This document shows, in pieces, positions 23,212-31,292 of a DNA stretch of 31,512 bases (the stretch's first letter is position 1; every line of letters begins with the position of its first letter). A model generated the notes under the pieces. It did no database searches and was not told where the DNA came from. It was given only the letters and a program-made list of their open reading frames with translations. The DNA is from Succinatimonas hippei. Its GTDB lineage: Bacteria; Pseudomonadota; Gammaproteobacteria; Enterobacterales; Succinivibrionaceae. The stretch covers positions 1 through 31,512 of the forward strand of contig SFGV01000016.1 of NCBI GenBank assembly GCA_004557545.1. Reading direction: 5' to 3'. A program made the position numbers and the translations under genes.

Positions 23212-25458
23212 ATGAGAGAGCAGTGGCGCGGCTTCCGCGGAACTCATTGGACTGACGATGTCAACGTCAGAGACTTCATCCAGAACAACTACACCCCATA
23301 TGATGGCGATGAGTCTTTCCTGGAAGGGCCTACCGAGGCTACTGACACCTTATGGGGGCAGTTGCAGAAGCTCCAGCATGAGGAGCGCGCAAAGGGCGGC
23401 GTTCTGGATATGGAAACCGAGGTGGTTTCAGGGATCACCGCTTATGGCCCGGGCTATATTGGCGAGAACACCAAGGAGCTTGAGAAGATTGTAGGTCTTC
23501 AGACTGACAAGCCTTTAAAGCGAGCGTTTATGCCTTTTGGCGGCATCAAGATGGCTGAGGAGGCCTGCACCACCTACGGCTATACCCCAAACCCCAAGTT
23601 CACCAAGATCTTCACCGAGTACCACAAGACTCACAACCAGGGCGTTTACGACGCGTACACCCCTGAGATGAGAATGGCCCGCAAGAACAAGATCATCACC
23701 GGTCTTCCCGACACCTACGGCCGCGGCCGTATCGTCGGTGACTACCGCCGTGTCGCCCTCTATGGCATCGACTACCTCATCGCCAGGAAAAAAGAGGATT
23801 TCGCCAACTGCGGTTGCGGCGTCATGACTGATGACATCATCCGCCAGCGCGAGGAGATAGCTGATCAGATCCGCGCCTTAGGCCAGATGAAACAGATGGC
23901 CGCCTCCTACGGATTTGACATCTCAGAGCCTGCCAAAAACGCCCGCGAGGCCGTGCAGTGGCTGTATTTTGGCTACCTTGCCGCCATCAAGACCCAGAAC
24001 GGCGCCGCCATGTCGGTAGGCCGTGTCTCTACCTTCCTTGACATCTACATCACCCGTGATCTCAAAGAGGGCACCATCACCGAGAAAGAGGCTCAGGAGC
24101 TTATCGATCATCTGGTGATGAAGCTGCGCATGGTCAAGTTCGCGCGTATCCCTTCATACAACCAGCTCTTCTCAGGCGATCCGGTATGGGCTACCCTTGA
24201 GGTCGCCGGCTTAGGTCAGGATGGACGCCACATGGTGACCCGCAATGACTTCCGCTTCCTCCACACCCTTGAGAACATGGGACCGGCGCCTGAGCCTAAC
24301 CTCACCGTGCTGTACTCAAAGCGTCTGCCTGAGGGCTTTAAGAAATACGCAGCCAAGATCAGTGTGGTCTCATCCTCAATCCAGTATGAGAATGACGATG
24401 TGATGCGTCCTATCTGGGGTGACGATTACTCAATCTGCTGCTGCGTATCCGCGACCCAGACTGGCAAGGAAATGCAGTTCTTCGGGGCGCGCGCCAACCT
24501 CGCCAAGGCTCTGCTTTACGCGATCAACGGCGGTGTTGACGAAAAGACCGGCATGCAGGTGGGACCGATGATCCGTCCTATCACCTCAGAGTATCTTGAC
24601 TACAAGGAGCTGCTGCAGCGCTATGACATCATGCTCGAGTGGCTCGCCGGGCTTTATGTCAACGTGCTCAACCTCATTCAGTACATGCACGACAAGTACT
24701 ACTACGAGGCCGCCGAGATGGCGCTTATCGACACCGACGTGCGCCGTACCTTCGCCACCGGTATCGCGGGCTTCTCGCATGTCATCGACTCGCTTTCAGC
24801 CGTCAAGTACGCCAAGGTGAAGGTGATAAGAAACGATCAGGGCATCGCCACCGATTTTGAGACCACCGGCGACTTCCCGCGGTATGGTAATGATGATGAC
24901 CGCGCTGACGAGATCGGCGTAAAGCTGCTTAAGACCTTCCTCACCAAGATCAAGAAGCACCATACCTATCGCGACAGTGAGCCTACCACTTCCATCCTGA
25001 CCATCACCTCAAACGTGGTCTATGGCAAGGCTACAGGCTCAATGCCTGACGGACGCAAGGCTGGTGAGCCGCTCTCACCGGGCGCCAACCCTTCATACGG
25101 CGCCGAGAAGAGCGGACTTCTGGCCTCGCTCAACTCAGTGGCCAAGCTGCCGTATGAGTACGCTCTTGACGGTATTTCAAATACCCAGACCATCTCTCCT
25201 GACGCATTAGGTCACAGCGAGGCTGAGAGAGCCCAGAATCTGGTCAACGTGCTTGACGGGTATTTCATCCAGGGTGCTCACCATCTCAACGTGAACGTAT
25301 TCGGTACCGAGAAGCTCATCGATGCCATGGAGCATCCTGAGAAGCCTGAGTACGCCAACTTCACCATCCGTGTCTCAGGCTACGCGGTCAAGTTCATTGA
25401 CCTGACCCATGAGCAGCAGCTTGATGTAATTTCAAGAACCTGCCATAAGTCAATGTAA
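23212..25458 (+). CDS. pflB: Formate C-acetyltransferase (pyruvate formate-lyase)
   Basis: This 748-residue glycyl-radical enzyme (E. coli PflB is 760) cleaves pyruvate with CoA to acetyl-CoA and formate under anaerobic conditions. The C-terminal radical motif 'RVSGYAVKF' carries Gly723. The active-site cysteines lie in 'SICCCVSATQ' (Cys409-411, three in a row where E. coli has a CC pair). I chose the ATG at 23212 because GGAG lies six bases upstream. A frame extending to 23098 would add 38 residues covering the promoter and is not credible. A terminator-like hairpin separates it from its activase gene pflA 70 bases downstream, which would make much more PflB than PflA. Confidence 0.97.
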   Translation: MREQWRGFRGTHWTDDVNVRDFIQNNYTPYDGDESFLEGPTEATDTLWGQLQKLQHEERAKGGVLDMETEVVSGITAYGPGYIGENTKELEKIVGLQTDKPLKRAFMPFGGIKMAEEACTTYGYTPNPKFTKIFTEYHKTHNQGVYDAYTPEMRMARKNKIITGLPDTYGRGRIVGDYRRVALYGIDYLIARKKEDFANCGCGVMTDDIIRQREEIADQIRALGQMKQMAASYGFDISEPAKNAREAVQWLYFGYLAAIKTQNGAAMSVGRVSTFLDIYITRDLKEGTITEKEAQELIDHLVMKLRMVKFARIPSYNQLFSGDPVWATLEVAGLGQDGRHMVTRNDFRFLHTLENMGPAPEPNLTVLYSKRLPEGFKKYAAKISVVSSSIQYENDDVMRPIWGDDYSICCCVSATQTGKEMQFFGARANLAKALLYAINGGVDEKTGMQVGPMIRPITSEYLDYKELLQRYDIMLEWLAGLYVNVLNLIQYMHDKYYYEAAEMALIDTDVRRTFATGIAGFSHVIDSLSAVKYAKVKVIRNDQGIATDFETTGDFPRYGNDDDRADEIGVKLLKTFLTKIKKHHTYRDSEPTTSILTITSNVVYGKATGSMPDGRKAGEPLSPGANPSYGAEKSGLLASLNSVAKLPYEYALDGISNTQTISPDALGHSEAERAQNLVNVLDGYFIQGAHHLNVNVFGTEKLIDAMEHPEKPEYANFTIRVSGYAVKFIDLTHEQQLDVISRTCHKSM

Positions 25459-25479
25459 AGGGGCGTCAAGCTCAAAAGT

Positions 25480-25509
25480 GCCCGGGCCTCAAGTGACCCG
25501 GGCTTTTTT
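25480..25509 (+). terminator. Partial terminator between pflB and pflA
   Basis: GCCCGGG pairs with CCCGGGC around a 10-base loop and is followed by six T, 22 bases after the pflB stop. Read-through would give low-level pflA expression. Confidence 0.85.
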
Positions 25510-25528
25510 AAATCAGTGGAGGAAAACC

Positions 25529-26260
25529 ATGCAGGGATTTATCCATTCTTTTGAGACATTCGGCTCGGTAGACGGCCCCGGGGTCAGGTTTGTTGTATTC
25601 ATGCAGGGCTGCTCGATGCGTTGCCGTTATTGCCACAACCCTGATTCATGGAAGATCAGGGCAGGAGAGCCTTTTGAGGTTTCACAGGTGGTAGAGCGCG
25701 CGCTACGCTACCGCAGCTACTGGGGATCAGAAGGCGGGGTAACGGTTTCAGGCGGAGAGGCTTTGCTACAGATTGATTTTGTAACCGAACTTTTTGAGGC
25801 GCTCAAAGCAGAGGGCGTGAACACCTGTCTTGATACGGCGGGAGGTCCATACAGGAATAACGAGCAATGGCTTATAAAGTTTGACAGACTTATGAAGTCA
25901 ACCGATCTTGTGATGCTTGACTTAAAGGAGATGGACAGCAGCGCTCATAAATCTCTTACCGGAATAGGCAATGAAGGGATATTAAGCTGCGCCAGGCGTA
26001 TCGATGAGCTTGGCGTGAAAATGTGGATAAGGCGCGTACTGGTCCCGGGGCTTACCGACAGGGAGGAGGAGCTCAAAGCGCTGGGAGATTTCGTGCGTTC
26101 GCTTAAAAACGTCACGCGCTTTGAGATCCTGCCTTATCACTCACTGGGCATGTATAAGTGGGAGAAGCTCAATATCCCATATACCCTCAAAGACGCTCAA
26201 ACTCCCGATGATAAGGAGGTTGAGCGCGCCTACAGACTGACCGGGCTTAAAAGGAACTGA
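25529..26260 (+). CDS. pflA: Pyruvate formate-lyase activating enzyme
   Basis: This 243-residue radical-SAM protein (E. coli PflA is 246) uses a [4Fe-4S] cluster and S-adenosylmethionine to create the glycyl radical on PflB. The cluster motif CSMRCRYC has C28, C32 and C35. Other family landmarks are 'FGSVDGPGVRFVVFMQGC', 'GGVTVSGGEALLQ', 'TCLDTAGG', 'DLVMLDLKEM' and 'LPYHSLGMYKW'. The ATG at 25529 has GGAGG seven bases upstream. Longer frames overlap the terminator stem. Its gene neighbour pflB is the substrate. Confidence 0.96.
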   Translation: MQGFIHSFETFGSVDGPGVRFVVFMQGCSMRCRYCHNPDSWKIRAGEPFEVSQVVERALRYRSYWGSEGGVTVSGGEALLQIDFVTELFEALKAEGVNTCLDTAGGPYRNNEQWLIKFDRLMKSTDLVMLDLKEMDSSAHKSLTGIGNEGILSCARRIDELGVKMWIRRVLVPGLTDREEELKALGDFVRSLKNVTRFEILPYHSLGMYKWEKLNIPYTLKDAQTPDDKEVERAYRLTGLKRN

Positions 26261-26279
26261 AAACAGGATCCTCCTTCAG

Positions 26280-26825
26280 CTATTTGAGCCTTACAGCCTC
26301 GATGCTTAAGGTGTAGTCCTTAAAATTTAAAAGATATCCCACATGACGGGATTTCGCCTGAAGACCGCTCTTGATTTTCTGAGGGTCGGTCTCATTCAGA
26401 CAGAGTATGTCAATAAGCTTATTGATGGTCTTCTCGTCATAGGTATTCTCGCAGGCCATAAGAAAAGCGCGGGCTCTTTCCTTCTGGGTACCGCTAAGAC
26501 CCTTGGAAAATTTAGCCTCGAACACCGCCTTTGCGATCGCGCCGTCCTCGCGCTCAAGCGATAATTTTCCGGAATCAGCGTCAGATGAAATCTCAAAAGA
26601 ACCTTTGGCGGCGGCGTTAAGCGCCTTGGTGAAATCGCTTTCTGAGACAAATACATTTTCAATCTCAGGGAGCAGACGGGTTTTCTCGGCCTGATAATCG
26701 TTATACCAGGTAAAGCCCGCGGATATGAAATAGTAGCAGGCAACGCAGATAGCGATGATCCTGAGATTACGGCGTATACGTTCTTTTTTCTCTTTGGAAC
26801 TTTCAGAAGGAATGGGGAAGGGCAT
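26280..26825 (-). CDS. Small membrane-anchored protein of unknown function
   Basis: A 181-residue protein with a short basic N-terminus (SSKEKKERIRRNLR), one hydrophobic helix at about 22-39 ('IIAICVACYYFISAGFTWY') and a C-terminal ~140-residue domain. The positive-inside rule suggests the domain is periplasmic. It contains 'FTKALNAAAKGSFEISSDAD' and the segment 'ERARAFLMACENTYDEKTIN', with two cysteines. No family recognised. The ribosome binding site is weak (GAGAGA). It lies downstream of glgX, in the same direction, after tandem terminators, and converges with pflA with only 19 bases between stops and no clear terminator there. Confidence 0.7.
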   Translation of the reverse strand: MPFPIPSESSKEKKERIRRNLRIIAICVACYYFISAGFTWYNDYQAEKTRLLPEIENVFVSESDFTKALNAAAKGSFEISSDADSGKLSLEREDGAIAKAVFEAKFSKGLSGTQKERARAFLMACENTYDEKTINKLIDILCLNETDPQKIKSGLQAKSRHVGYLLNFKDYTLSIEAVRLK

Positions 26826-26838
26826 TTAATCTCTCTCT

Positions 26839-26875
26839 AAAAAAAACGCGGTTATCTTATCTGAAATCCGCGTTT
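26839..26875 (-). terminator. Second terminator downstream of glgX
   Basis: On the minus strand, AAACGCGG pairs with CCGCGTTT around a 16-base loop, and the T-run continues to eight T. It is also immediately upstream of the membrane-anchored protein gene, whose promoter must lie here or be read-through. Confidence 0.75.
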
Positions 26876-26881
26876 GCCTGC

Positions 26882-26908
26882 AAAAAACGCTCTCAACTCT
26901 TTGAGCGT
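26882..26908 (-). terminator. First terminator downstream of glgX
   Basis: On the minus strand, ACGCTC pairs with GAGCGT, followed by a T-run (26887-26882). A further T-less hairpin, ATCCCTGA/TCAGGGAT (26910-26934), precedes it. Three hairpins in about 95 bases follow glgX. Confidence 0.65.
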
Positions 26909-26948
26909 GATCCCTGATTTCTCAGATCAGGGATTTGTCAGAACATCT

Positions 26949-29069
26949 TTATACATTGGGGCTTATAAAAAGCATCACGGTGCGCGACGGAATACGGATG
27001 ATGTCGCCAGCGCGGTAACGGTGATCCCCGAAGATACGCTCAGGATCCAGTCTGGTTGGCTCTGAGGTGTCGATAACCCGGAACCATGGATTGCGCACTC
27101 CGGCAGGGGAAGGTGGAAGCTCACAGCTTAAATCCTCCCACCAGGCGTTTATGAATACATAGGCGTAAAGACCGTAGTGTGACGCGTATACCAGCATGCC
27201 GATTGAATGGGACTGGTCAGACCAGTCAGGCTGGAAGGGTTTTACTCCATGCCACTGCAGTCTCCATTCACGCAAGGCCTTTGACAGGAAATTGGCGTGG
27301 GAGTTTAAGGGGGCGTGCCTCAGACTTCCCGCTGGCGAGGGCTCGCGCAGTCTGATGATGTTTCTGGTAAACCTGAGCATCTCCATGGCGTCAGGATCAT
27401 TTACGTAATTCCAGTCGAAATAGCTGGTGTCGTTGTCCTGACAGTAGGCGTTGTTATTGCCTCTCTGGGTTCTTAAAACCTCATCTCCCATGCAGATCAT
27501 GGTGGTACCGAGGGACATCAGCGTGATCGCCATGAAATTCTTGCACTGGCACAACCTTATCTGGCGTATACGCTCGTCCCTGGTTTCGCCTTCTATACCG
27601 TAGTTTGCCGAGTAGTTGTCGTTGCTGCCATCACGCGAGTCCTCACCGTTGGCGTCGTTGCGCTTTTGGGTGTATGTAACAAGATCGCGCAACGTGAAGC
27701 CGTCATGACAGGTTATGAAGTTAAGGCTCTTCTGCGGATCGACATTGCGCTCGTTGTATATGTCAGGCGATCCGATAAGACGGTTAACGAAAGCCTTGAC
27801 CATGCCGTTGTCGCCGCGCATGAAGCGTCTTACATCATCGCGGAAGCGTCCGTTCCATTCACGCCACTTGGAGCCTGAGATCCTGCCTAAGGCGTAAAGC
27901 CCTCCGGCGTCCCAGGGCTCGGCGATTATCTTGGCGTCAGCCAGATGGTGGTTGGCGTCAATATCAAGCAGTGTAGGGCTCAGAGCCAGAGGGTTGCCGT
28001 CCTGATCGCGGGCAAGAATGGCCGCGAGATCAAACCTGAAGCCGTCCACGTGCATCTTGTCCTTCCAGAAGATAAGCGAATCCTGGATAAGCGCGCGGAC
28101 AACCGGAGAGTTGCCGTTGAAGGTATTGCCGCAGCCTGAGTAATTGGCGTAGCTCTCGTCCTTTTCGCGTATGTAGTACCCGTTGCGGTCATAGCCCTTA
28201 AAGCAGTAAATTGGACCTGCCTTGTCGCCCTCTGAGGTATGGTTGTAAACCACGTCCAATATGACCTCGATATTGTTGCGGTGCAACGCGCGCACCATAT
28301 CGCGGAACTCATTTAAGGGACCCATGAGCGAGCGGTCTGACGAGTAGGCCTCGTGGGGCGCGAAGAAGCTCATCGGGCTGTAGCCCCAGTAGTTCTTCAT
28401 GCCGGGGCGCGCGTCATGCACGTCATACTGGTAGACCGGCAACAGCTCTACCGCGGTTATGCCAAGCTCACACAGATAGGGAATTTTCTCGATAAGCCCG
28501 CGGTAGGTGCCGCGCGCGTCGCTTTCAAGCCCTGAGCTTGCCGAGGCGGTAAATCCGCGCACATGCATCTCGTAGATCACGGTTTTGCGAAGGCTGATCC
28601 CAGGGCGTATATCAAGTCCCCATTCATAGCTGTCAATATCCACCACAGCGCTTTTGGCGCAGGTTTTAAGCGACAGCTCTGATCCCTGATCCTGAAAACG
28701 CCGGTAGCCTTCAGGAAAGACCACACGCGGGCTGTAGGGATCAATGAGCACGTAGCCAGGCACTGAGGAAGCGATCCCGCTGTTTTTTGAGGCGGCTCTC
28801 TCGCGCACGCGCCAGGCGTAGATCTGACCTGCGCGTATCCCAAGCACTTTGACATGCCAGTAATAGCTTGAACGGAAGAGATCTGACTCAAGCGTGATTA
28901 TTTCAGGATCTCCGTCCTCTGCCGAGCAAAAGAGCAGTAGCTCCATGACCCGGGCATCGGGGCACCATACGGCAAAGTTGACGCCGTCATGCTCGATGGT
29001 GGCGCCCAGATGTCTGCAGTGTCCTGCGGAAATCACGTGAGTGCGCTTTTCATTTATCTGTTCTGTCAT
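26949..29069 (-). CDS. glgX: Glycogen debranching enzyme GlgX (isoamylase type)
   Basis: This 706-residue cytosolic glycoside hydrolase of family 13 (E. coli GlgX is 657) cleaves alpha-1,6 branches in phosphorylase-trimmed glycogen. An N-terminal CBM48-like domain ('LGATIEHDGVNFAVWCPDA') is followed by the catalytic barrel: 'VILDVVYNHTSEGD' near 270, 'VDGFRFDLAAILARD' near 345 with the nucleophile Asp, 'IIAEPWDAGG' near 382 with the acid/base Glu, and 'FITCHDGFTLRDLV' near 453 with the third Asp. The extended linker 'NANGEDSRDGSNDNYSANYG' is typical of GlgX and isoamylases. The start ATG has only a weak site (AGGGA). It is divergent from nadE. It would supply maltodextrins from inside the cell. 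Confidence 0.93.
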   Translation of the reverse strand: MTEQINEKRTHVISAGHCRHLGATIEHDGVNFAVWCPDARVMELLLFCSAEDGDPEIITLESDLFRSSYYWHVKVLGIRAGQIYAWRVRERAASKNSGIASSVPGYVLIDPYSPRVVFPEGYRRFQDQGSELSLKTCAKSAVVDIDSYEWGLDIRPGISLRKTVIYEMHVRGFTASASSGLESDARGTYRGLIEKIPYLCELGITAVELLPVYQYDVHDARPGMKNYWGYSPMSFFAPHEAYSSDRSLMGPLNEFRDMVRALHRNNIEVILDVVYNHTSEGDKAGPIYCFKGYDRNGYYIREKDESYANYSGCGNTFNGNSPVVRALIQDSLIFWKDKMHVDGFRFDLAAILARDQDGNPLALSPTLLDIDANHHLADAKIIAEPWDAGGLYALGRISGSKWREWNGRFRDDVRRFMRGDNGMVKAFVNRLIGSPDIYNERNVDPQKSLNFITCHDGFTLRDLVTYTQKRNDANGEDSRDGSNDNYSANYGIEGETRDERIRQIRLCQCKNFMAITLMSLGTTMICMGDEVLRTQRGNNNAYCQDNDTSYFDWNYVNDPDAMEMLRFTRNIIRLREPSPAGSLRHAPLNSHANFLSKALREWRLQWHGVKPFQPDWSDQSHSIGMLVYASHYGLYAYVFINAWWEDLSCELPPSPAGVRNPWFRVIDTSEPTRLDPERIFGDHRYRAGDIIRIPSRTVMLFISPNV

Positions 29070-29129
29070 GATTACTAATCCCTAATTCGGGGCATTCTGC
29101 ACGGCATGTACGGGCATGTGCTACATTTC

Positions 29130-29171
29130 AAAGCAGTGAAAATTTAAAGGAGGAGCGTTCGCTGCTTTTTT
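29130..29171 (+). promoter_or_regulatory. Leader hairpin that places the nadE Shine-Dalgarno in its loop
   Basis: AAAGCAGTG (29130-29138) can pair with CGCTGCTTT (29160-29168, one G-T pair) and is followed by T and the ATG. The 21-base loop holds GGAGGAG (29149-29155). In linear form this ribosome binding site is about 16 bases from the start codon, too far for normal use. The stem plus six T also looks like a terminator. Confidence 0.45.
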
Positions 29172-31007
29172 ATGGTCAATTCTTTTTATGCCGCCGGGCA
29201 AATCAATACGCTTTCGTTAGATATTAACGGTAATTTGTCAAAAATATTAGATCTATGTGGTGAAGCCGTAAAACAGAATATCAAATTTGTGGCATTCCCC
29301 GAGCTTTGCATACCCGGAGCTGACTGCGGAGATATCTATCAGGTCCCGGCCTTCATGCAGCATTGTGCTCAGGCGGTGCTTTCGCTTAAGTATAACCTGC
29401 CTGAGGGAGTCACCGCGGGTGTAGGCGCGGTTCTTCAGGGATCTGACGGACACGCTTATGACGCTTACGTTCTGGTACGCCGTGGCGAGATCATTGGTGT
29501 AAGCGCCGCATCGACATTTACCGACTCACGCGATCCGCGCGTGCGTTCACTTACTACTGCGGGTCCTGATGAGACTTTCATAATTGGCGCTGAGCGCTAT
29601 AGCTCATCGAGGGTTTTTGATGTCGATGGCAAAAAAATCGGCGTGTTCTTCAGCGTGTCTGACATTCCGGCGTTGAAAGGCGCTGATCTGGTGGTTTCGC
29701 CGGTTAACGAGCGCTATGAATTAGGTTCACGCCGCCGCAGCGAGATTGGTGTAGCCGCGCTCTCGCTCGCGCTTGACACAACCGTGATTTCAGCCTCGCT
29801 GTGCGGATGCGAGGGCGGCTCCAGTATATATAACGGGCTTTCGCTGGTGGCCGAACGCGGCAACATCATCGCCGCCTCCTCCGAGCTTACCTTCATGCGG
29901 GCGCGTCTATTTACCCCCGATCAGGGGATCGCCGCGCCTCTGCCTGAATACGATCAGGTAGTGCGCGCCGTGGCGCTGGGACTTTATGACTGGATGCTCA
30001 AGACCAAAGCTCACGGGTTCGCGCTCTCGCTCTCAGGCGGAGCCGATTCAGGGCTTTGCGCCACGGCGGTCTGCCTCGGACTTATAAGCTCCCTGCGCGA
30101 GCAAGGCTTTGAGGCCTTCTGCGAGCAGCTAAAATCAGTCGGTTTTGAGGTTCCGCCCTTTGACGGCAATGACATTGAGGGTTATATCAAGACCAAGATC
30201 ATGCCTCAGGCTCTGATCACCGTGTATCAGGGCTCCGATGTGTCAGGAAGCGTAACCAGAACCGCCGCAAAAGAGGTCTCCAGGGGACTTGGCGCGACCC
30301 ATTACGAGTGGTCCATCTCAAAGCTCGTTGAGGATTACACCTCCATAGTAAACTCCACCACTCCCGATACCCCTCTTTCATGGGAGCATGATGATCTTAC
30401 GCTTCAGAACATTCAGGCCCGCTGCCGCGCTCCGGGGATCTGGATGATCGCCAACCGTTATAACAAGCTCCTGCTTACCACCTGCAACGCCTCTGAGGAC
30501 GCGGTAGGCTACTGCACCATGGATGGTGATACCTGCGGTGGTCTGGCGCCGATAGGCGATATCTCAAAGAGCCGCATCCTTGAGATAAACCGCCATATCG
30601 CAGATGATGGCATTATGGTCGACAAATCTCTTACCATGCATCTGCCTCAGATGTCCTACATCGCCGCTCAGGCTCCTACCGCTGAGTTAAAGCCCGGTCA
30701 GACTGACGAGCGCGATCTGATGCCGTACGTGGTGCTTGACGCCATCCATCAGATGCAGCAGGGGTCACTGTACTCACCTTCACGCATAGTAGCCGAGCTT
30801 GGCGAGCAGTTCCCTCAGTTCTCGTTAAATGATCGTCTTACCTTTGTAAGGCGCTATTATCAGCGTCTGGCCTCATCCCAGTGGAAGCGCGAGCGCGGAG
30901 CCTGCACCTTCCATATTGAGAAGAACGATCTTGGTAAGGGCAGTGGCTTTGTATTCCCGATCTTAAATGATGGTTTTAAAGGACTTCTTTCAGAACTAAA
31001 GGACTGA
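29172..31007 (+). CDS. nadE: NAD(+) synthetase, glutamine-type architecture with a degenerate amidase domain
   Basis: A 611-residue protein that should make NAD from deamido-NAD and ATP. Residues 1 to about 265 are the nitrilase-like glutamine amidotransferase domain; about 270-611 are the synthetase. The synthetase is intact: P-loop 'LSLSGGADSGLCATAV' (SGGADS at 288-293), 'LTLQNIQARCRAPGIWMIAN', 'LLLTTCNASEDAVGYCTMDG'. In the amidase domain the catalytic Glu is kept ('FPELCIPG', E44). The Lys expected in the 'K-x-x-LP' motif is not seen (GVSAASTFTDSR at 109-120), and the nucleophilic Cys of 'GVxICED' is replaced (IGVFFSVSD, Ser161 at the expected place). This suggests loss of glutamine use and dependence on free ammonia. 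A strong terminator follows. Confidence 0.93.
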   Translation: MVNSFYAAGQINTLSLDINGNLSKILDLCGEAVKQNIKFVAFPELCIPGADCGDIYQVPAFMQHCAQAVLSLKYNLPEGVTAGVGAVLQGSDGHAYDAYVLVRRGEIIGVSAASTFTDSRDPRVRSLTTAGPDETFIIGAERYSSSRVFDVDGKKIGVFFSVSDIPALKGADLVVSPVNERYELGSRRRSEIGVAALSLALDTTVISASLCGCEGGSSIYNGLSLVAERGNIIAASSELTFMRARLFTPDQGIAAPLPEYDQVVRAVALGLYDWMLKTKAHGFALSLSGGADSGLCATAVCLGLISSLREQGFEAFCEQLKSVGFEVPPFDGNDIEGYIKTKIMPQALITVYQGSDVSGSVTRTAAKEVSRGLGATHYEWSISKLVEDYTSIVNSTTPDTPLSWEHDDLTLQNIQARCRAPGIWMIANRYNKLLLTTCNASEDAVGYCTMDGDTCGGLAPIGDISKSRILEINRHIADDGIMVDKSLTMHLPQMSYIAAQAPTAELKPGQTDERDLMPYVVLDAIHQMQQGSLYSPSRIVAELGEQFPQFSLNDRLTFVRRYYQRLASSQWKRERGACTFHIEKNDLGKGSGFVFPILNDGFKGLLSELKD

Positions 31008-31026
31008 TTTTAATCAGTCAAAAACT

Positions 31027-31064
31027 AAGGCTCTCCATTTAATGGCAAATGGGGAGCCTTTTTT
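31027..31064 (+). terminator. Terminator of nadE
   Basis: AAGGCTCTCCATTT pairs with AAATGGGGAGCCTT (14 pairs, one T-G) around AATGGC, followed by four more T. A small hairpin GACTGATT/AATCAGTC (31002-31019) overlaps the nadE stop codon. Confidence 0.92.
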
Positions 31065-31110
31065 GTTCCTAAGTAAAGGAAAACACAGACCATCTTTAGT
31101 TTTAGGGGAA

Positions 31111-31162
31111 GCAGAAAGAAAACCCGCGGGCGCTTAGAACAATACAGGCTGACCCGCGGGTT
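31111..31162 (-). terminator. Terminator of the right-edge gene
   Basis: On the minus strand, AACCCGCGGG pairs with CCCGCGGGTT around a 22-base loop, followed by TTCTTTCT. It is about 130 bases after the stop of the partial gene. Between them lies an imperfect palindrome, GATTATTCACC.. / ..GGTGAATTAATC (31177-31200), of unknown use. Confidence 0.65.
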
Positions 31163-31292
31163 AGCTTAAGAAGAGTGATTATTCACCAGGTGAATTAATC
31201 GCGTCCATTATCCCATCTTTGTCAGTTTACAGGCATTTTCTGTTTGAGATCAATTAGATCTCTTTAAAAAATGTTCTAATATTTTCTATGAA

